Shown here in pieces: positions 14,655 through 27,520 of a DNA stretch of 64,000 nt; position 1 is the first letter of the stretch, and the number at the start of each line of letters is the position of its first letter. Below the pieces are notes generated by a model, which was not told the origin of the DNA, did not search any database, and saw only the letters and a program-made list of their open reading frames with translations. The stretch covers positions 10,124,001-10,188,000 of the forward strand of contig JAFFJZ010000006.1 in the NCBI GenBank assembly GCA_018340375.1, in the 5' to 3' direction. This stretch comes from Gonatopus flavifemur. Its lineage: Eukaryota > Arthropoda > Insecta > Hymenoptera > Dryinidae. The translations under genes and the position numbers were made by a program.

Positions 14655-15760
14655 GTCACGGGCGATATCCTAAAAAATATCGATATTTCCAATATGGATT
14701 GTAATAATAATTATGTATATATATATATTCAAATATACAAAAATCTCGTTTTGTTGAATCAATTTCATATTCCTTATTATCTTCTTCAATAGTTTTCTTT
14801 ATTCATTGAATGATGAAAATTATTATGTGAAATCAGGCACATTAGGATTAACTTATGAATATAATATAAATAAATACGAAAAAGATGCTTGGCAACCTTG
14901 TATCGTGAAATAACGGTGAATTACATTATAAATTTCATTTTCGAACTCCGATATTTTTCAAGTATCAAAAATATCGATATCGATATAGGTAACCGGTCTA
15001 AATGCCCCCGGACAAATGATCCCGGACAAAATATCCCGGACTAAAGGTCCCCGAGAAATTGATCCCGTAATCAAAAATATCCCGGACAGAATATCCCGTA
15101 TTGTAAGATTCATAAGTCATGTGGTTATAAAGCGGGAGGCAGAATGTGTCTCAGATGTTTAGGCGTATTATATTTGAATGAGGTAAGTGTCGTATATTCA
15201 AGTTCATGTGAATTCAAGAAAAGAGCGGTATGCTATTGATGCGGTGGTATCACTCAATGTATACATCCTGTACTGTTTATCACGTTTCTTTTGATATTTG
15301 AATGAATCCGTGTGCCTTTAGTCGTCATGAAAGTGTTCTCTAAGCATGTCGTTTGATATATCGAAGACACAAAAAGGGAAACCATTGTTAATCCGCAATG
15401 GATTTATGTATATCGTGCATCGTGAAAGTGCGGATAAAATAATTTGGCGGTGTAAAGAATATAGAGAATGGAAGTGCAGCAGCCGTATACACACGACTTC
15501 GAAATCTCGTAATAAATGAGTTAGTGTGTTCAGATCAATTTTTGTGTGGAGGGATTGATTTGTGTGGGATAATTTGACCGGGATATTTTTGATTATGGGA
15601 TCTTTTTGTACGGGGGTCAAATTGCTTGGGATCTTTTGTCCGGGATATTTTGTCCGGGATGTTTTGCCCTGGGATCTGTAAGTTGGTAGCCATCGATATA
15701 ATATCTGAGATGAGAATATCGTTATAAAATATCAATAAATTTTGCCCATCGGTAGTCTGT
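14655..15760. mobile_element. Possible outer MITE with GGGCGATAT-like ends
   Basis: CACGGGCGATATCCTAAAAA, then ATATCGATATTT, at the left corresponds to AAATATCAATAAATTTTGCC and CATCGG at the right in inverted orientation, with mismatches. The ends resemble the hAT-like GGGATGGGCGATA element at 38,080. It is interrupted by the element at 14,988. Confidence 0.4.
14988..15691. mobile_element. Element with TCCCGGACAAAATATCCCGG subterminal repeats and 9-bp flanking repeat
   Basis: The left arm has repeated ATCCCGGACAAAATATCCCG units; the right arm has the complements (TTGTCCGGGATATTTTGTCC). The imperfect ends GGTAACC and GGTAGCC (the latter read forward at the right edge) are directly flanked by ATCGATATA on both sides (14,979-14,987 and 15,692-15,700). 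A 9-bp target duplication points to the Mutator superfamily, but the left flank is itself repetitive. The interior frame of about 100 residues has no known domain. Confidence 0.6.
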
Positions 15761-16861
15761 TTATCCAACATTCTCATAATCTGAATTGAATGAACAACGT
15801 AGAAAAAAATTAAAATCTCCTCCCATTACAAATATTGGTAATCTTGAAAAGAATTTCATACAATTCTGTATAAAAATGAATGTTCAAAGAACTTGTAAAT
15901 GCGCATGAGGATTTCATATACCCCGAGGCATTGATAAAAGCTTTGATGTAACGAAATAACGAATTTTTCAAAAAGAAAATGAAACAGAGAAAGTAGAGAA
16001 TGATATGGAAATGTTGCTTTGAGGGTATACAGTACGTCGTATGTTTATTATTTTTCCGTTTCGAAAAAAATTAAATAAGAATACCCACGTGAAAATAAAT
16101 CCATGCAACGAGAGAAAAATCATGAAAATAAATAAAGGAAAGATAGGGGATAATGAAAGATGTTATTCGTATTCAACTTTGGAAAGGAGAGAAACAAAAT
16201 TTCGAGAGATCATCACGGTTATTTAAACAATTTTCTGATTGTTTTATTCGACGAATCTCTTGGAGCGAGATTGAAAATGGGGAAATAGTGAAATTCAATC
16301 TCTGTCTTTCAGAGTTTTTCTTCTTGAAACAGGAAATTAAAATTGAAGCGTATTGCGCGGGATGGGAATGACATGAAATTTATTCACGCTGAGATAGAGA
16401 GGAGAAGATATCGCGTGTTGAATTTTGAAATATGAAATTTCAAAGCTTTTAGAGGAAAAAGATAGAGAAAAGAGGGAGAAGTAATATCGAGTTAAGATGG
16501 TTATACACCTCCCACCTTGTGGGCAGACGCTTGTTTGTATTTATGTAGATTACAAGAGCGCCGGTTATAATCATTCGCAATGCGAAAGGCGAAACGCAAT
16601 CCATTCAACTTAAACAACCGTGGCGAGTGTTCCCAGAGGATTTATCCAAAATTCACCGTGCATCATGGAACACCCTGTTAATACACACGAGTCCAGACTC
16701 GATCTCGAGTTGCCGCTGGACCGTGGAGTGCCTACGCCCTGGTTAATCATAATTTAGATCCCGAGAAAATTAAGACCATTCCCAACGACGGTCAGCTAGC
16801 AAGCTGGCTGTGAATTTTAGTAACGTGGAAAATAGACGGAGAAGGGAGATAACAAAAAAGA

Positions 16862-16893
16862 ATAACACACACACACACACGTGTATGTGTGTA
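16862..16893. repeat. (AC)n microsatellite followed by GTGTATGTGTGT
   Basis: A CA dinucleotide run followed by a GT-rich run, so the two can pair as a short hairpin. Confidence 0.7.
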
Positions 16894-19800
16894 TAATACA
16901 TATGTAGAAGGAAGAAAGAAAGTATAGGAGGTATCAGACCTAGCGATGATAGGGTGAGAGTTGCGGAATGCACCCATACACCCATACGTGGGTGGGATTA
17001 AGCGTGGCCAACGGTAATAGCCCACGACCCGAGGCTAAGTTATGGCCAATTAAGATTAAATCCGGCGATTTATAAAATTACGGATAAAAGTGGGAAGAGA
17101 ACGAACAGGGCAAATGGTTTCTCGCCTCTTCCGATTTCCCTCCATCCCTCCACCGCTCTTCTTGCATCCCTTTCGATTCTTGTTAATAATGATTTCGTCG
17201 CCGCGCCGCGTTAATGGCCCCCCATGCGCGTTATTATAGCGATTAGTACCTTTATCGTTACGTGTTACGTGTACGTAGTTACGCGTGATAGAGAATTTTA
17301 TGGGAAGTGTCGAGTGTTTTAGCTTGTTTTCTCTAGATTTTTGTTCCTCTAATTCTCTGGAATTCATTGTCCTGTCAGGCATGTAACTATGATATCGTGT
17401 ACGATACGATATGAGAGTTGGAGAGAGAAAAAATTCGTTATGATGAGCAACGAGGATCGTAGCAGTCGTGTCAAAATGAATAGTATCGCGTGAGCTCGGT
17501 ATAAGGTATAAATAAGCTAGCTCCTTACAGAGCCATTCCTATGTAAATGCGGCGACGCGTGCGGGCCCGAGTCTCGAGATCCGTACCGGGGCCTAGATAA
17601 ATTTACTCTGCTAATTTTAGAGTATATGACGTTCGCGAGAGTACGGTTATTATTTTGCGATGGTGGTACTCATCGATTCTTTTTATTATATGCGCGTTTG
17701 TGTATCTTTATTCGAGGAATGAATTTCATGTTACGTGACTCGGTTTGGAGCCACTATAGATTCACGGAACTGCCTAATCTCGCAATTATGAATCTCCTGT
17801 TGGTAGAGGAGAAACGATATTTCGTAACGAAAACTCCAGGAGTTGCTAGAAAACAACTAGAGAGTACAACAAGATGGGGATTTTTGGAGGGTTGAAGGGG
17901 AAACGTCTCCGTCCAGGAATATAAGGAGGATTATTAATCTTAAATCAAGAGCTTTACGGTTGACGCTCGTAAATTAATAGCGATGGCATGGTCGGAACGT
18001 CCCAGAGCACGTACCGCTTGTTAGGTGGAATAAAACAACGAATTCCAAGCCCACGTAGGCTCATGATCGTCGATCATGTACCATTGTACTTTTCGTGCAG
18101 AAAATTCCATTCATCGCGTCCAACTCGATGAATCCAGCTAGGAATAAAACAAACATTACTTTTTTATTCCTCTACCGCAGAACGAATGGACAGTCCCCGA
18201 TGAACGAATGTAAATGTAGAATTTTTCGAAGAGAAAGGAAGAGAAGGGAGAGAGAGTCTATGAATCCTACGAGCATGGATTCGTTCATGGTCAAAGCGTA
18301 GTAATAACAATACTGCATGCGGCGTTGTTTGAATTCCTTACACGTATTATTCGCATAGGCACGAACGAAAGAGTCCTTCCTTTTTTTTGAAATATATTCC
18401 TCTTCTCGTCGAGGATTTCAACGACGAAACAAATATTCGCTATGCCACGGCTGGTATCCATATTCCGTTACGATCATCGGGTTTGCGGTATGCGCGCATC
18501 GCATGCCGATTTCTACCGGTCACACCGGTGTCGATTCGATCGAATATACTGTTTCAACAACGGAAACATCGTGTCCTAGGCAAATTTGAAACCAGAGTGC
18601 AGAAGGTTGTGTATTAGGGACCTTAATCCCTGGAAAGCAGATTCTTTCCCAACGCTTGACTTTGACATCAGAACCATGAGGTTCGAGATTTCGTTTCAGG
18701 CTGATTTCACAGGTTTCGGGCAGCTGGAGGGTCGAATAATACTTCCACGAGTCACAAAACGAGCAGTAACGAATTTCAAATCACAGATTATTTCAGTTGA
18801 AAATCAATTCTTTTTTTAGCAAACAAAGTTGGTTTGGAATAACTTTTAAATCAATCTACAATCGAGCAGCTTTCGAGTAGATCGATGTCTTTAAATATAT
18901 GAATCGGTCGAAAACTCAAATCGCGGAACTGTGAGTTGATATACGTTTGGAAAAATTTAACCCAGTTTGAGATATTCAGCATTTTTGGGGTTTTTTTCAA
19001 TCTAAATTAATCGAAAGTACTGTGTGCTAGATACTTGAGCTCGACATCATTTACCAAGTTGAGAGACCGTGGATCCCTGGAAAAAAATTGAACTATCCTG
19101 TCGTCCTTTGTTTTCAATCTTTGGTAGAAATTTGTCTAGGCGTCCCAATTACTATCCATGTACTGGGTGGGACCCAAGTGGGAACAATAATTGGATAACA
19201 TACTTCAGCCAATTTGACTTTAATGCTTAATGAAACATTCAGTTGGTTTGTGTAGATTTTTCATACTTCAACTGGTGGTACAGTGACATTGATAGTCCAC
19301 GAACACGGTCAGAGGAGTAAAAGGAAGCCCAAAAGTTTCAATTTGTCACTCGGGATTATTTTATTGAAATTAATTCACAAGCAACGTTCTTGACTTGAGA
19401 TTACATCTCAAAATACATTGTCACCTTATTCATAGGTGTGATTTTACAGAAAAAAACATGATTTCGCATTTCTAATTGACAATATGAACTACATTCTAGC
19501 AATTCCCTGGGACATCTGGATGGGCACAGGCTAGAAAGTTTTAGCTAGAAAACAAGTTAACATCTAGGAAAACTAGCTGGGGTCCATCTAATTCCCGATC
19601 ATAATTTCTACTGGGGTTGTAAAAAATTTGGAGAGTTTCCCTTCACCCTGTTGGTGAATTTCGTTCCCTCATCGTGAGGGGATTGTTTTTCCATCAAAAA
19701 TTAGGGATTTTTCCCCCACTTTGAGAAATTATTTTGTTTTTTGGGCTTTGAATTCTCTAAAAATGAAGGAAAGGTTCACCAAATTATGATGAAAAATTCT

Positions 19801-19943
19801 TTGTCGTTGTCACCATTTTTGGGGAAAAACTTTTTACAGTTTTGCTGAAAACACTTCAATCTTACAGAATTTGGCTTAAAAACTAGGTGAATTCCTTGAA
19901 ACCGGAACGCCCACTTTGTGACAAATATAGTATTGTAAGTTAT

Positions 19944-20260
19944 CACAGAGAAATAAGAATTCGCTGCGACAGCGAGATCTGAGTTTGCTGGAGTAGCAAA
20001 TTTTTTGCTGTGGCAGCAATCTTGGTAATTATGATAGCGAATTTTCAGTTGTGGAGACGAATAATGTTGATTTCTTCCGCCACATTTGTTTGTTATTTCA
20101 TAAGTATATGATACCAGAATTTGCCGGAAGAGCAAACATTATTTGCCGCCACAGCTAAAAGTCGCTATCGTAGCTAAAAAAATTGCTATGATAAGAAGTA
20201 AAAAATTTGCTGCTCCAGCAAAAGGGACTCAGCAAAATTTGATTTCGCTTTTCTCCGTGT
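19944..20260. mobile_element. Foldback MITE, CACRGAGAAA ends (copy 1)
   Basis: Starts CACAGAGAAATAAGAATTCG and ends TTCGCTTTTCTCCGTGT. The interior alternates TTTGCTGGAGTAGCAAATTT, GCTGTGGCAGCAATCTTGG and complementary words. The same word set recurs at 21,421 and, more diverged, at 22,445. No real ORF: the frame covering most of it is a by-product. Confidence 0.7.
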
Positions 20261-21420
20261 AAAAATTTGTGATTTCCACAAAATCCATATATAGTCCATA
20301 TATGATTCATTTTCACTCAGGCAGTACAGATTCCAGAACTGCGTGTGATAAAATTGATAAGACACGTTGCGGTATCGCTCCCAAAAATAGTAATATATTG
20401 TACAATGAGAGAATTATATTCGAAAAATCCCTGTGAAATTTCAGACCTGCACATATCCTCTCTTTGTTCGAATTTCACGAAAATTTTGACAACAAAATTC
20501 TATGGATTCGGCATCCCGTCTGATATCTCAAGGTGAAAATGAAACGCATCAAATTCCACCGAATATCGTTGAATCGTGTACGATAATCTGATCAGAGCCG
20601 CAATTTGATTGGATTTCATTGGCTCATTCAATGGGAAATTCCCTAAATTTTATTTCCCATCCTCCCATCCATGAATTTCATTTATATCTCAGGCAAATGC
20701 TTTTGAATCCGCAAATTTTCAACAAATCACTCTATGAATTGAAAAAAAACAATAATATAACAAGGTTCAGAATACCCAGCACGATAGGCTCTCTCATTTG
20801 AAATCAAAATGATTGATCGATTCTAACGGAAATCACGTTGAAATATATGGATGTGATTGAAAAACAGCATTTTCGTGGGACAGGAGGATTTTTTTTCATC
20901 TCGTTAATTGACAAAATGGTATCCAAATTATATAACATTGTCTGTTTTATCGATCTCTGTGTTTTTTTTTATTCTTTTTATATCGCGGTATATGTATTTA
21001 CGATGAAAATATCCCACCTATTGTCCGTCCCCTCGGGAAATTGCAGTCGAATATGAAGAGAGAAAGAGAGAACGAGGGGAGTGGTTTAATTAATTGACAA
21101 GACGTATACCACGTGCGGTTGGATTATATTTTTATATAAAATCGTTTCAAACGGTGAGTGGATTACCACCTCGGCCATTGTTCAAATATCTCCGAGCATA
21201 TATTTCCGCGCATACGTATTTCGTGAATATCGTCGTTGCTTTCGTTCGAATAAAACTTCGATTGTTCACGAATTTATGTGGGTTTAATTGCGACTGGTGA
21301 TTCGATGTTGTTTATAATCTCTGTGGTAGATCATGCGGAATGATTTTGTTGTTGTTAGCAATCTCTTCTCTAGATATTCTCCTTACGCGCAACGAAGTGT
21401 TTGATTTATTTCATTACTCG

Positions 21421-21720
21421 ACGCACGGAGAAAGAAAATTCGCTGTGACAGCGAAATCTGATTTTGCGGGAATAGTGAATTTTCTGCTCCGACAGCAATC
21501 TTGGTGCGAATTTCTAGTTGTGGCAGCGAAAAATGTTGACTCCTCCAGCCAAATTTGTTTGCTATTCTGAATTTAATACGAAAAATTTGCTGCCACAGTT
21601 GAAAAATCGCATTAATAGCTAACAAGATTGCTGTCACAGCGAAAAATTTTCCTACTCCATCAAAAGACACCTAGTATAATCAGATTTTGCTGTCACAGGG
21701 AATTCTTTTCCTCCGTGCGT
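21421..21720. mobile_element. Foldback MITE, ACGCACGGAG ends (copy 2)
   Basis: ACGCACGGAGAAAGAAAATT and, at the right, AATTCTTTTCCTCCGTGCGT are inverted copies. GCTGTGACAGCGAAATCTGA and TCAGATTTTGCTGTCACAGG-like words pair inside. Close relative of the elements at 19,944 and 22,445. Confidence 0.78.
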
Positions 21721-21867
21721 CAAGTCAACGAATCAACTTGCAAGCGAGTGCTGCGTTGATTATACGGGAATTAGATTTTTTTATTGTCAACAACTTCACA
21801 CATAATTTTATTTCTCAAAATAACTATTCTTCGAGCTGAATTCTTTCCCTAATGTTTGATAACGGTT

Positions 21868-22420
21868 GATCCTGGTCCCCAACCAGGAATTTACAATAAG
21901 CGCAGTACTGCACCAGTACTTTCCAAGACTAGCAGGGTACTGGCGTTTGTCTGGAATGATAACGCTTTTCTGTACTGAGGATTGAGTACCAATACTATTA
22001 TTCGCAAGCAGTGCAGTGCCTGTACTGGATCAGTACCTGGCCGGCATTGAGCTCTCGGTGCTGGTTCATCAGTACAGGCATGGTACTGTATTTCTATGTA
22101 TTCAGTACTGATCCCGTACGTATTGGCCAAGTGTTGAAGACCCAATACTGCACGAAAAAAAATGAACTGTTAATTTTACCAGAATTCCGGTTACTATATG
22201 GACAGCAAGGAATATCTGTGACTTTTACTCGAATTCTTGTTAAATTTGCCGGAGACTTGATTCATTTAACTAGAATTCCGGTTAAAATGGCAGTAATCCT
22301 TGCTGTCCATATATTAACCGGAGTATTTTTTTCAGTGTGGCACTGTACTGCACCTGTTGTCAACATTGGCATTATTCCGATTTTTCTGATTGGGTCGGTA
22401 CCCGGGCAGAAACGAGGGTG
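21868..22420. repeat. CAGTACTG-rich block interrupted by a MITE
   Basis: GCAGTACTGCACCAGTACTT, GGCATGGTACTG, CAGTACTGATCCC and CACTGTACTGCACC recur in both orientations on either side of the insertion at 22,151-22,338. It looks like a decayed inverted-repeat element. The 136-residue open frame across it crosses the inserted MITE and has no domain. Confidence 0.5.
22151..22338. mobile_element. 188-bp hairpin MITE
   Basis: Left CACGAAAAAAAATGAACTGT, then CCGGTTACTATATGGACAGC and AAGG. Right CCTTGCTGTCCATATATTAA, then CCGGAGTATTTTTTTCAGTG. The arms pair over about 60 bp. It is inserted inside the CAGTACTG-rich block. Confidence 0.7.
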
Positions 22421-22444
22421 ACCTAACCAGGCGATGAATTTCTG

Positions 22445-22674
22445 CACGCAGAGAAAAATTCTTGCTAAAATAAGAATTTTTTCAAATCTACGTACTGAAG
22501 TAGCCAAATGTTTGCTGTTATAGCAAAAATTTTGCTACCTTAGCAAAATATTCGCTAATTCGCTATTCAACGTGTGCTAAAAGAACAAAATTTTTGCTGT
22601 AAAATCAACCTTTTTTGTAATTTAGCAACAGGATTTGTCATATCAACAGAACAAATTTGGTTTCTGTCAGTGTA
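22445..22674. mobile_element. Diverged MITE related to 19,944 and 21,421 (copy 3)
   Basis: Starts CACGCAGAGAAAAATTCTTG and ends TTTCTGTCAGTGT. TTTGCTGTTATAGCAAAAAT and TTTTGCTACCTTAGCAAAAT words echo the GCTGNNNCAGCAAA words of copies 1 and 2. Confidence 0.5.
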
Positions 22675-23205
22675 ACCGGGCTGGGAAAAGTAGAAGAAAG
22701 AAATGGCAATTCAACGCCTTAATACTCGAACGATGATGAAGACGACAAGCAACTAAATAAAGCAAACGCAATGGGATTACAAAAAACAATCAAATGACAA
22801 GTGCGCAGCCCCACGTACACTCGCGATTCGATTCACCCTATAAAACGATTTTCATTCTTGCCCTTGGGTCTCTCCGTTCAGAATCTAATTTGACCTCCTC
22901 CTCGCAAGCAAAACGTTGGCGGTACGCCGCGATAACTGCGAACAAATGTTACGAATTACGAATTCCCCTTCATCTCATGTACTCCACGAACTCACACAAA
23001 TGAACAACAAAGTCGTGTGATACATCACTACTCGTTCACGTACGTGTACGTTATTCGGTGCAAAATGTGATCTCCATCCCCTTTCTCTTTCGGCATTGAT
23101 ATAAACATCGAGGAAGAGAGAGAGTCCGTAGAGTAGTAAAACACCGGTTGAAACGAATCGCTGCCCCTCATAACATGCTGGTTGTGTTAAGTATCCAGTT
23201 ACGTA

Positions 23206-23399
23206 CACTCTAAAAAATATTTGGCAAATCTTGCACCAAAAAACTTCTCCCCATAATTTGGTAGAGATTTTTTCACTAAACAGAATAATTCCTCGAGATG
23301 AAGGAAAAATCCCCATTTTTTTGTATTCAAAAACAATTTCCCTACGATCTGGGGATAAAATTTACCATTAGAATGAGGAAAAACTTCCCATATTTTCAA
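23206..23399. repeat. Imperfect inverted repeat, about 190 bp
   Basis: CACTCTAAAAAATATTTGGC with ACTTCTCCCCATAATTTGG at the left corresponds, inverted, to ATTTACCATTAGAATGAGGA and AAACTTCCCATATTTTC at the right. Frames on both strands are rich in Phe/Lys as a consequence. Probably a decayed foldback element. Confidence 0.4.
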
Positions 23400-23879
23400 C
23401 AATATATCTACATACGTATATTTAGGATATTCGGGAACAAAAAGTGTACGCTCGATCGAATCGTTTCGAAATTAATAATCGAGTAATCTGTATTTAGGAT
23501 CGAGGAGAAAGGAACAGTACGCGAGGGCAACATTCGATTTAAGAAAATCGTACACCCTCTGGTACGCATTTTAACGTGCCGAGTAGTTACTACACGAAAC
23601 CACGTGCATAGAGGAGGAATACCGTAGGGGGTGGGTTATAGGTACCTAACTTCCGTCGTTAGGTAAATTTCAGCCGCAGTCTAATCTGTAATTTAATCCG
23701 GCTTGCAAAGTCAATGGAACTGCGGTTTCGTATAATCGTGGATACAGAAGGAGAGACAGATATTCAAATGTTCCCTGCGACTGTGTAAGCGAGGAATTCA
23801 AGTACAGAATGTACGTGGGTACGTACTTGTGTAGATCCAGTCTTAATCGGTAGTAGAGTTACGTATTTGCTGATACACG

Positions 23880-23960
23880 AAACCTATATAAACCCCCACA
23901 CTCCACCGAGCCATCATCATCAGCTCTCTCTCTCTCTCTTTCTCTCTCTTTCAAGGAAAA
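23880..23960 (+). promoter_or_regulatory. TATA-like box followed by a CT-rich leader (weak)
   Basis: CCTATATAAACCCCC at about 23,883-23,897 is followed some 30 bp later by TCATCATCAGCTC and a (CT)n run ending TTTCAAGG. This is the arrangement of a TATA promoter with an initiator and a CT-rich 5' leader. No downstream coding exon is visible for several kb, so this is only a candidate for an internal promoter. Confidence 0.2.
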
Positions 23961-24897
23961 CGCTGCATATAGAAGTCACCGGAGTCTCGTTGCCGTGAGA
24001 AGCTCCGAAAGTTCGGAAGGGACTCGCCACGATGGCTCTTCGGAACACAAATTTCGCCATCTTTCGAATGTGAGAGAATCAGTCTCGACGACAGATTCTC
24101 CTAGAGAATTCGCGAAGGATTTCGTCTGAAATACTAGAGATCGAATAGGGGCACAACACGTATCATAACGACGCATCGTCGATCAGAGAAATTTCTCTCC
24201 CACGAACAATTGATTTTCTCGTTAAAGGAACGAGCACGATCATCGTTCTCCAGTTTCAACAGTTATCGACTAGAATTTGACTACAAGATCGTTACCGTTG
24301 TCGTTACTACTTCCTAATAACGTTAACGCTGCTCAATACTAGAAGAGCGTGCCGTAGTCATTACAGTTTCCGCGTCATTAAGACTTTCCGGATTGGTCGA
24401 ATAGATTTTGAGGGATTCAACGAGGCCACCAGGACTCGTAAACGTGTATACAATATACACATTCATTCGTATACACGCGCCTGCATAATGTCCTTGTCTT
24501 CTCCTTTTTTATCTTCCGTATCCCATGCGATCGTTCATCGGTGACATCATTGGATTCTGTACATCTCGATTTATGTGTTTTCATCGCCTATTGTAGGATG
24601 GATTCGCCAACCGTGGCGTGGGAATATCTCCCTGCACACGAGATACACGATGTCATAAAATTTGAAACAAAAAAACTTTATGGAAATAATAGAATGTTAA
24701 TCTTGTGGAAATTATTCAAATAAAAGATAAACGGTACATTTTGATGTTATACAGAATACAGGAATAGTACAGGAATTCTTATCATAATTCGAGTAATTCG
24801 CTTTCACATCACGCGATTCATTTTGGGCCAGTATTCGGACCCTAATATCTTAAGAAGTTTCCTCGGATAAGGATTTATGCATATACCAGAGAAGACG

Positions 24898-24926
24898 TAT
24901 ATATATATATATATGTATATATACAT
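24898..24926. repeat. (TA)n microsatellite
   Basis: TA dinucleotide run, slightly interrupted by GTATATATACAT. Confidence 0.75.
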
Positions 24927-26819
24927 AAATGTACATGATCCACACGTTCAAAGACAAAACGGTCACGTGTCGCCTGTACGTCAAATCTCGCGCGTGTCTC
25001 GAATACAGGTTTCAAACGTATATCTATACACACGTGTGTGCAGAGATCTTTCTATGTGCGGTGATTTATAAGCTTCGTGTACCGTCCTGTCTTTTTTTTT
25101 TTGTTAAATTATTATTCCGCAACTTCTTTTCATAAAAATCAAACTGATGAATACATTTTGTTCATGTATTGGCATGGATATTTATTTCTCTCTTAAAATA
25201 ACTATAAACGATGAGCTATTAAACGAAAATCCTCGTACATCCATTAACATTTATAATTCCGTTGGATATTCAAACATGTGCTCGCAATTTTATAAAAGCA
25301 ACCATGAAAAGCAACTTTTGACCGCATATTTTGCGAACTTTGACCACAGACCTGTACGTTGTGAACCAAGTATCAAACCTCTGGATTTATTTCATCCGTA
25401 AAGCTCGTAAATGAGTTTTAATACATTTATTTATATTTCTCTGAAACGATGATACGATTTCAAATTCCATCTCCAGTTCGTTTTCACATAATTTTCTCCC
25501 CCTTTTTCCCCGTAAAGCAAAAGAATAAATGAAAAGAATATTTTCGTAACAACGAACAGAAGAATTTAAGTTGAATGCCATTCATTCACGAAGGTAAGCA
25601 AGTCTTTCTCTTCCATTCTTCATACAAAAGAGTTGTTGAAGTTTCGAGACGTTTACACGTTTCTTGTTTCTCAAACTATCGTGACCAATTTCACGCTACT
25701 TTCTTACCTTTTGATCCTCGAGAAGCATATGAGTCTCCAACGAGTATCCCCTTTCAAAACAATACAAATACGCAGCGAAGACAAATGACCGCGACTTACG
25801 ATTTTCGACGCCGTGTAAACGTTAGGAAGAAATATAAGAAAAATTGATCAGAATTTAGGTTTAAGATTCGGTACACGGCCTCGCAGACGAAATCAAAGAG
25901 GTGAATAATACGGTATTTCAATCGTTTTTTTTTTCTCCTCATAGTCGGATGAGAAATGATATTTCAACATTGTACAAAGAGGACGATAGAAATTGGACAA
26001 ATATTGAAATTGTTAAGCCGTATTATGAGTTATCACGAATGAAGCGAACTCTACGCTTCATTTCTGGCGCATAATTATCTGGTTTGATTAATTGCAAGTA
26101 CCGCGCGCAACAGTTATGTTCCAATTCCGAGGGAATCTTTATCTACGTTGATTTCTCTTCTTATTCCGCTGCTTCTTCTTCTTCATTTCACTTACCGAAA
26201 TCAATGATTTCATTTCAATGAACTTTGCATCGCTAATTCAGACATTCGTTCGTTCGCTTTGAACTCGAATTGATATTTGAATCAGAGATCTCGAGGTTGT
26301 TTTTCGAGAAAAAAGGAACAATTATACAGTGGAATTTGCATGTACCGACTACCGATGTAGATTGCGTAATTCGCTTTACCTACACGTGACTGGAAAGTCC
26401 ATCCACCGACGTCGGAGTATGAGATTATGTCCAGAAAGTGTCCACGTGTATGTTTTCAAAGATTACGATCCGTACACGGTGTGGCGTATGGTTAGGCGTT
26501 TTCCGTTGTACGTATTTATCGATATTTACTGTTACGGTCGTTACGCTCGCTCGTAAAATCATTATTCAGAGCCGGCGGTGTATGTTCTTTATAACAACGT
26601 CGTCGTAAACTCCGACATTATTTACTGGTATCGTAAAGTGTCGCCAAACGCACGGCGTCGCCGTAAAGACATCATGCGAAAAGAATCGATATCCACTTAC
26701 GTATATACTCACTCTTATCGTGAGTAATTGCAATCAGTCTTCCAAATAGAACCTTTTTCCTCTGGATCAACTCTATTCGGATATTAGAGACCTCATTATT
26801 TTTAATCATCATTATCTCC

Positions 26820-26867
26820 GTTATTTTATATATATATATCTATCGATCGATCGATATATAAAATAAC
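26820..26867. repeat. Palindromic TA/GATC repeat (cruciform-prone)
   Basis: GTTATTTTATATATATATAT, then CTATCGATCGATCGATATAT, then AAAATAAC. The outer 14 bases on each side are reverse complements and the centre is (GATC)n, itself palindromic. Confidence 0.75.
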
Positions 26868-27475
26868 AAATAATAAACTAAATCAAAGGTTACATAATGA
26901 CGCAAAAATAATCCTCTTTTCTTCTCTCAATGTCCCATGAGATCGACTTATTCTACTCTATCTCGTTTTCTTTGATGAAACAAGGGAGGAGAAAAGACCC
27001 CAACGCATAGCATTTGAAATTCTTCTTTTCTTCTTGGAATCGACCTTCTTCCTGTCCTCCTCTCGGTTCCTCTTGCACGGGCAAAGGGCTCTCGACCCAA
27101 GGAAGAAAAGGTGTCGTCGGTTGTCGATGGATCGAGATCGGATTAACGAGACAGAGACGTAGGAGAAAAGGGTCGAACGCGAAGTGGATGGCAATTCTTG
27201 AGGGACGTTCGCTCACCTTTGGATTCGTTCGAACCCCAACACACATCCACCCCCTGCCCCACACATATCCCTCCCCTGTCTAAGCTCGCGGGGAGGCAGG
27301 AGGGAAACAAGCCTTCGACTGGAACATTTCCTAAATGGTCCGACTCGACGTGATAAATGGTAATAGTATACGGTAAGGCGACAGGAATGGCGATAAACGA
27401 GAACGACGACGAGTTCTGCTTATGCCATGGGGTCGAATGAGTTAGTGGGTGAGTGGGAGAGAGGAGGAGAGAGTG

Positions 27476-27520
27476 GGTATATAAACGTGGGTGCAAATCT
27501 GCACCCGAAAGCGAATTCAA
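27476..27520 (+). promoter_or_regulatory. TATATAAA box with adjacent GGGTGCAAATCTGCACCC palindrome
   Basis: GGGTATATAAACGTGGG is followed at about 27,490-27,507 by the near-perfect palindrome GGGTGCAAATCTGCACCC. It lies 470 bp before the first robo exon in the window. It could be a minor internal robo promoter, but sequence alone cannot show it. Confidence 0.2.

Noticed and set aside
15318..15777. Two overlapping - strand frames of 80-100 residues
   Set aside because: They lie inside the CCGGACAAAATATC element and have no transposase motif.
22011..22421. 136-residue + strand frame
   Set aside because: It runs through a hairpin MITE and a CAGTACTG repeat block, so it is chance openness of repeats.
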